Shown in pieces: positions 5,164-5,629 of a stretch of 5,629 bases of DNA (position 1 is its first letter; each line of letters opens with the position of its first letter). The position numbers and the translations under genes were made by a program. Source of the stretch: an uncultured Eubacteriales bacterium (GTDB lineage Bacteria > Bacillota > Clostridia > Oscillospirales > CAG-272); the NCBI GenBank assembly GCA_900556615.1, contig USPP01000131.1, forward strand, positions 1 through 5,629. Direction: 5' to 3'. The notes beneath the pieces were generated by a model. It was not told the origin of the DNA and made no database searches. It saw only the letters and a program-made list of their open reading frames with translations.

Positions 5164-5629
5164 ATGAAATTGTTAGAATTAAAGGGAATAAAAAAATCAT
5201 ATCCTACAGGCGGGCAAACAGTCGAAGCGCTCAGAGGTGTGGATCTTGAATTCAGAAAGAGCGAATTCGTCTCTGTTTTAGGTCCCTCCGGGTGCGGCAA
5301 AACAACGCTGCTCAATATTATAGGCGGACTTGATCATTATACAGACGGAGATCTTATTATAAAAGGAAAATCAACAAGCCATTATTCCGATCGCGAATGG
5401 GATGCTTACCGTAACCACTCGGTGGGATTTGTATTTCAAAATTATAATTTAGTACCAATACTAAATGTATATGAAAATATAGTATTACCCATAGAATTAG
5501 ATGGCTCAAAAATAGATACAAACTATGTTGACTCCATAATAAATACTTTAGGATTAAATGATAAATTAACTAATATGCCAAATAATTTATCAGGTGGTCA
5601 ACAACAAAGAGTAGCAATAGCAAGGGCTT
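5164..5629 (+). CDS. ABC transporter ATP-binding domain, MacB/LolD/FtsE type, partial (runs off right edge)
   Basis: This is the cytoplasmic ATPase that powers an ABC transporter, usually paired or fused with an FtsX/MacB-like permease for export or lipid/peptide handling. The 155 visible codons start MKLLELKGIKKSYP. They contain Walker A GPSGCGKT (40-47), the Q-loop FQNYNL (Q92) and the signature LSGGQQQRVAIARA (142-155). Walker B, the D-loop and the H-loop are beyond the edge, as is any fused permease domain. The start at 5164 is supported by AAAGGA a few bases upstream. Up to about residue 88 the codons are mixed and the DNA is about 42% GC. From the Q-loop onward it is about 26% GC, with nearly all codons ending in A or T. 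This suggests the 3' part came from another source. The substrate cannot be told from this part. Confidence 0.93.
   Translation, partial: MKLLELKGIKKSYPTGGQTVEALRGVDLEFRKSEFVSVLGPSGCGKTTLLNIIGGLDHYTDGDLIIKGKSTSHYSDREWDAYRNHSVGFVFQNYNLVPILNVYENIVLPIELDGSKIDTNYVDSIINTLGLNDKLTNMPNNLSGGQQQRVAIARA

Overview
The window looks like a chromosomal segment of an anaerobic Clostridia-type Firmicute, probably an uncultured relative of the Oscillospiraceae/Ruminococcus group. The evidence is the gene order of the F-type ATP synthase operon, mid-to-low GC, AGGAGG-like ribosome binding sites, the subunit a motif SMAFRHYGN, and a c subunit of the anaerobe Na+-binding kind. The taxonomic placement is inference from sequence style, not from a marker gene.

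From right to left on the minus strand, positions 1-3795 hold the front of an ATP synthase operon: atpI-like, atpB (a), atpE (c), atpF (b), atpH (delta) and the first 315 codons of atpA (alpha). Gaps are short (21, 35, 37, 58 and 64 nt), so these should be co-transcribed. The remaining genes (atpG, atpD, atpC) would lie beyond the left edge. I, a, b and c form or assemble the membrane rotor/stator. Delta links the stator to the alpha/beta head, where ATP is made or hydrolysed. The c subunit carries two carboxylates at the ion site (E30 and E63, followed by T64 T65), which suggests Na+ coupling.

Positions 3796-4489 contain no convincing protein gene. They hold a sigma-A-like minus-strand promoter (TTGACA-17-TAAACT) overlapping a tandem 15-bp repeat. 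Downstream is a predicted 5' leader of about 320 nt with several inverted repeats and a possible 33-codon upstream ORF. Upstream is a 173-bp MITE-like element with 16-bp terminal inverted repeats.

Positions 4490-4915 (minus) encode a small two-helix membrane protein with a C-terminal four-cysteine zinc ribbon, function unknown. A 248-bp AT-rich divergent spacer follows. At 5164 a plus-strand ABC transporter ATPase of the MacB/LolD/FtsE type begins and runs off the right edge. Its base composition drops abruptly, from about 42% to about 26% GC by hand count, right at the conserved Q-loop. That looks like a recombination (or assembly) junction inside the gene.

The observations most worth a second look are the two-carboxylate c subunit, the mosaic ABC ATPase, the structured atp leader and its repeat-containing promoter, and the MITE-like element.
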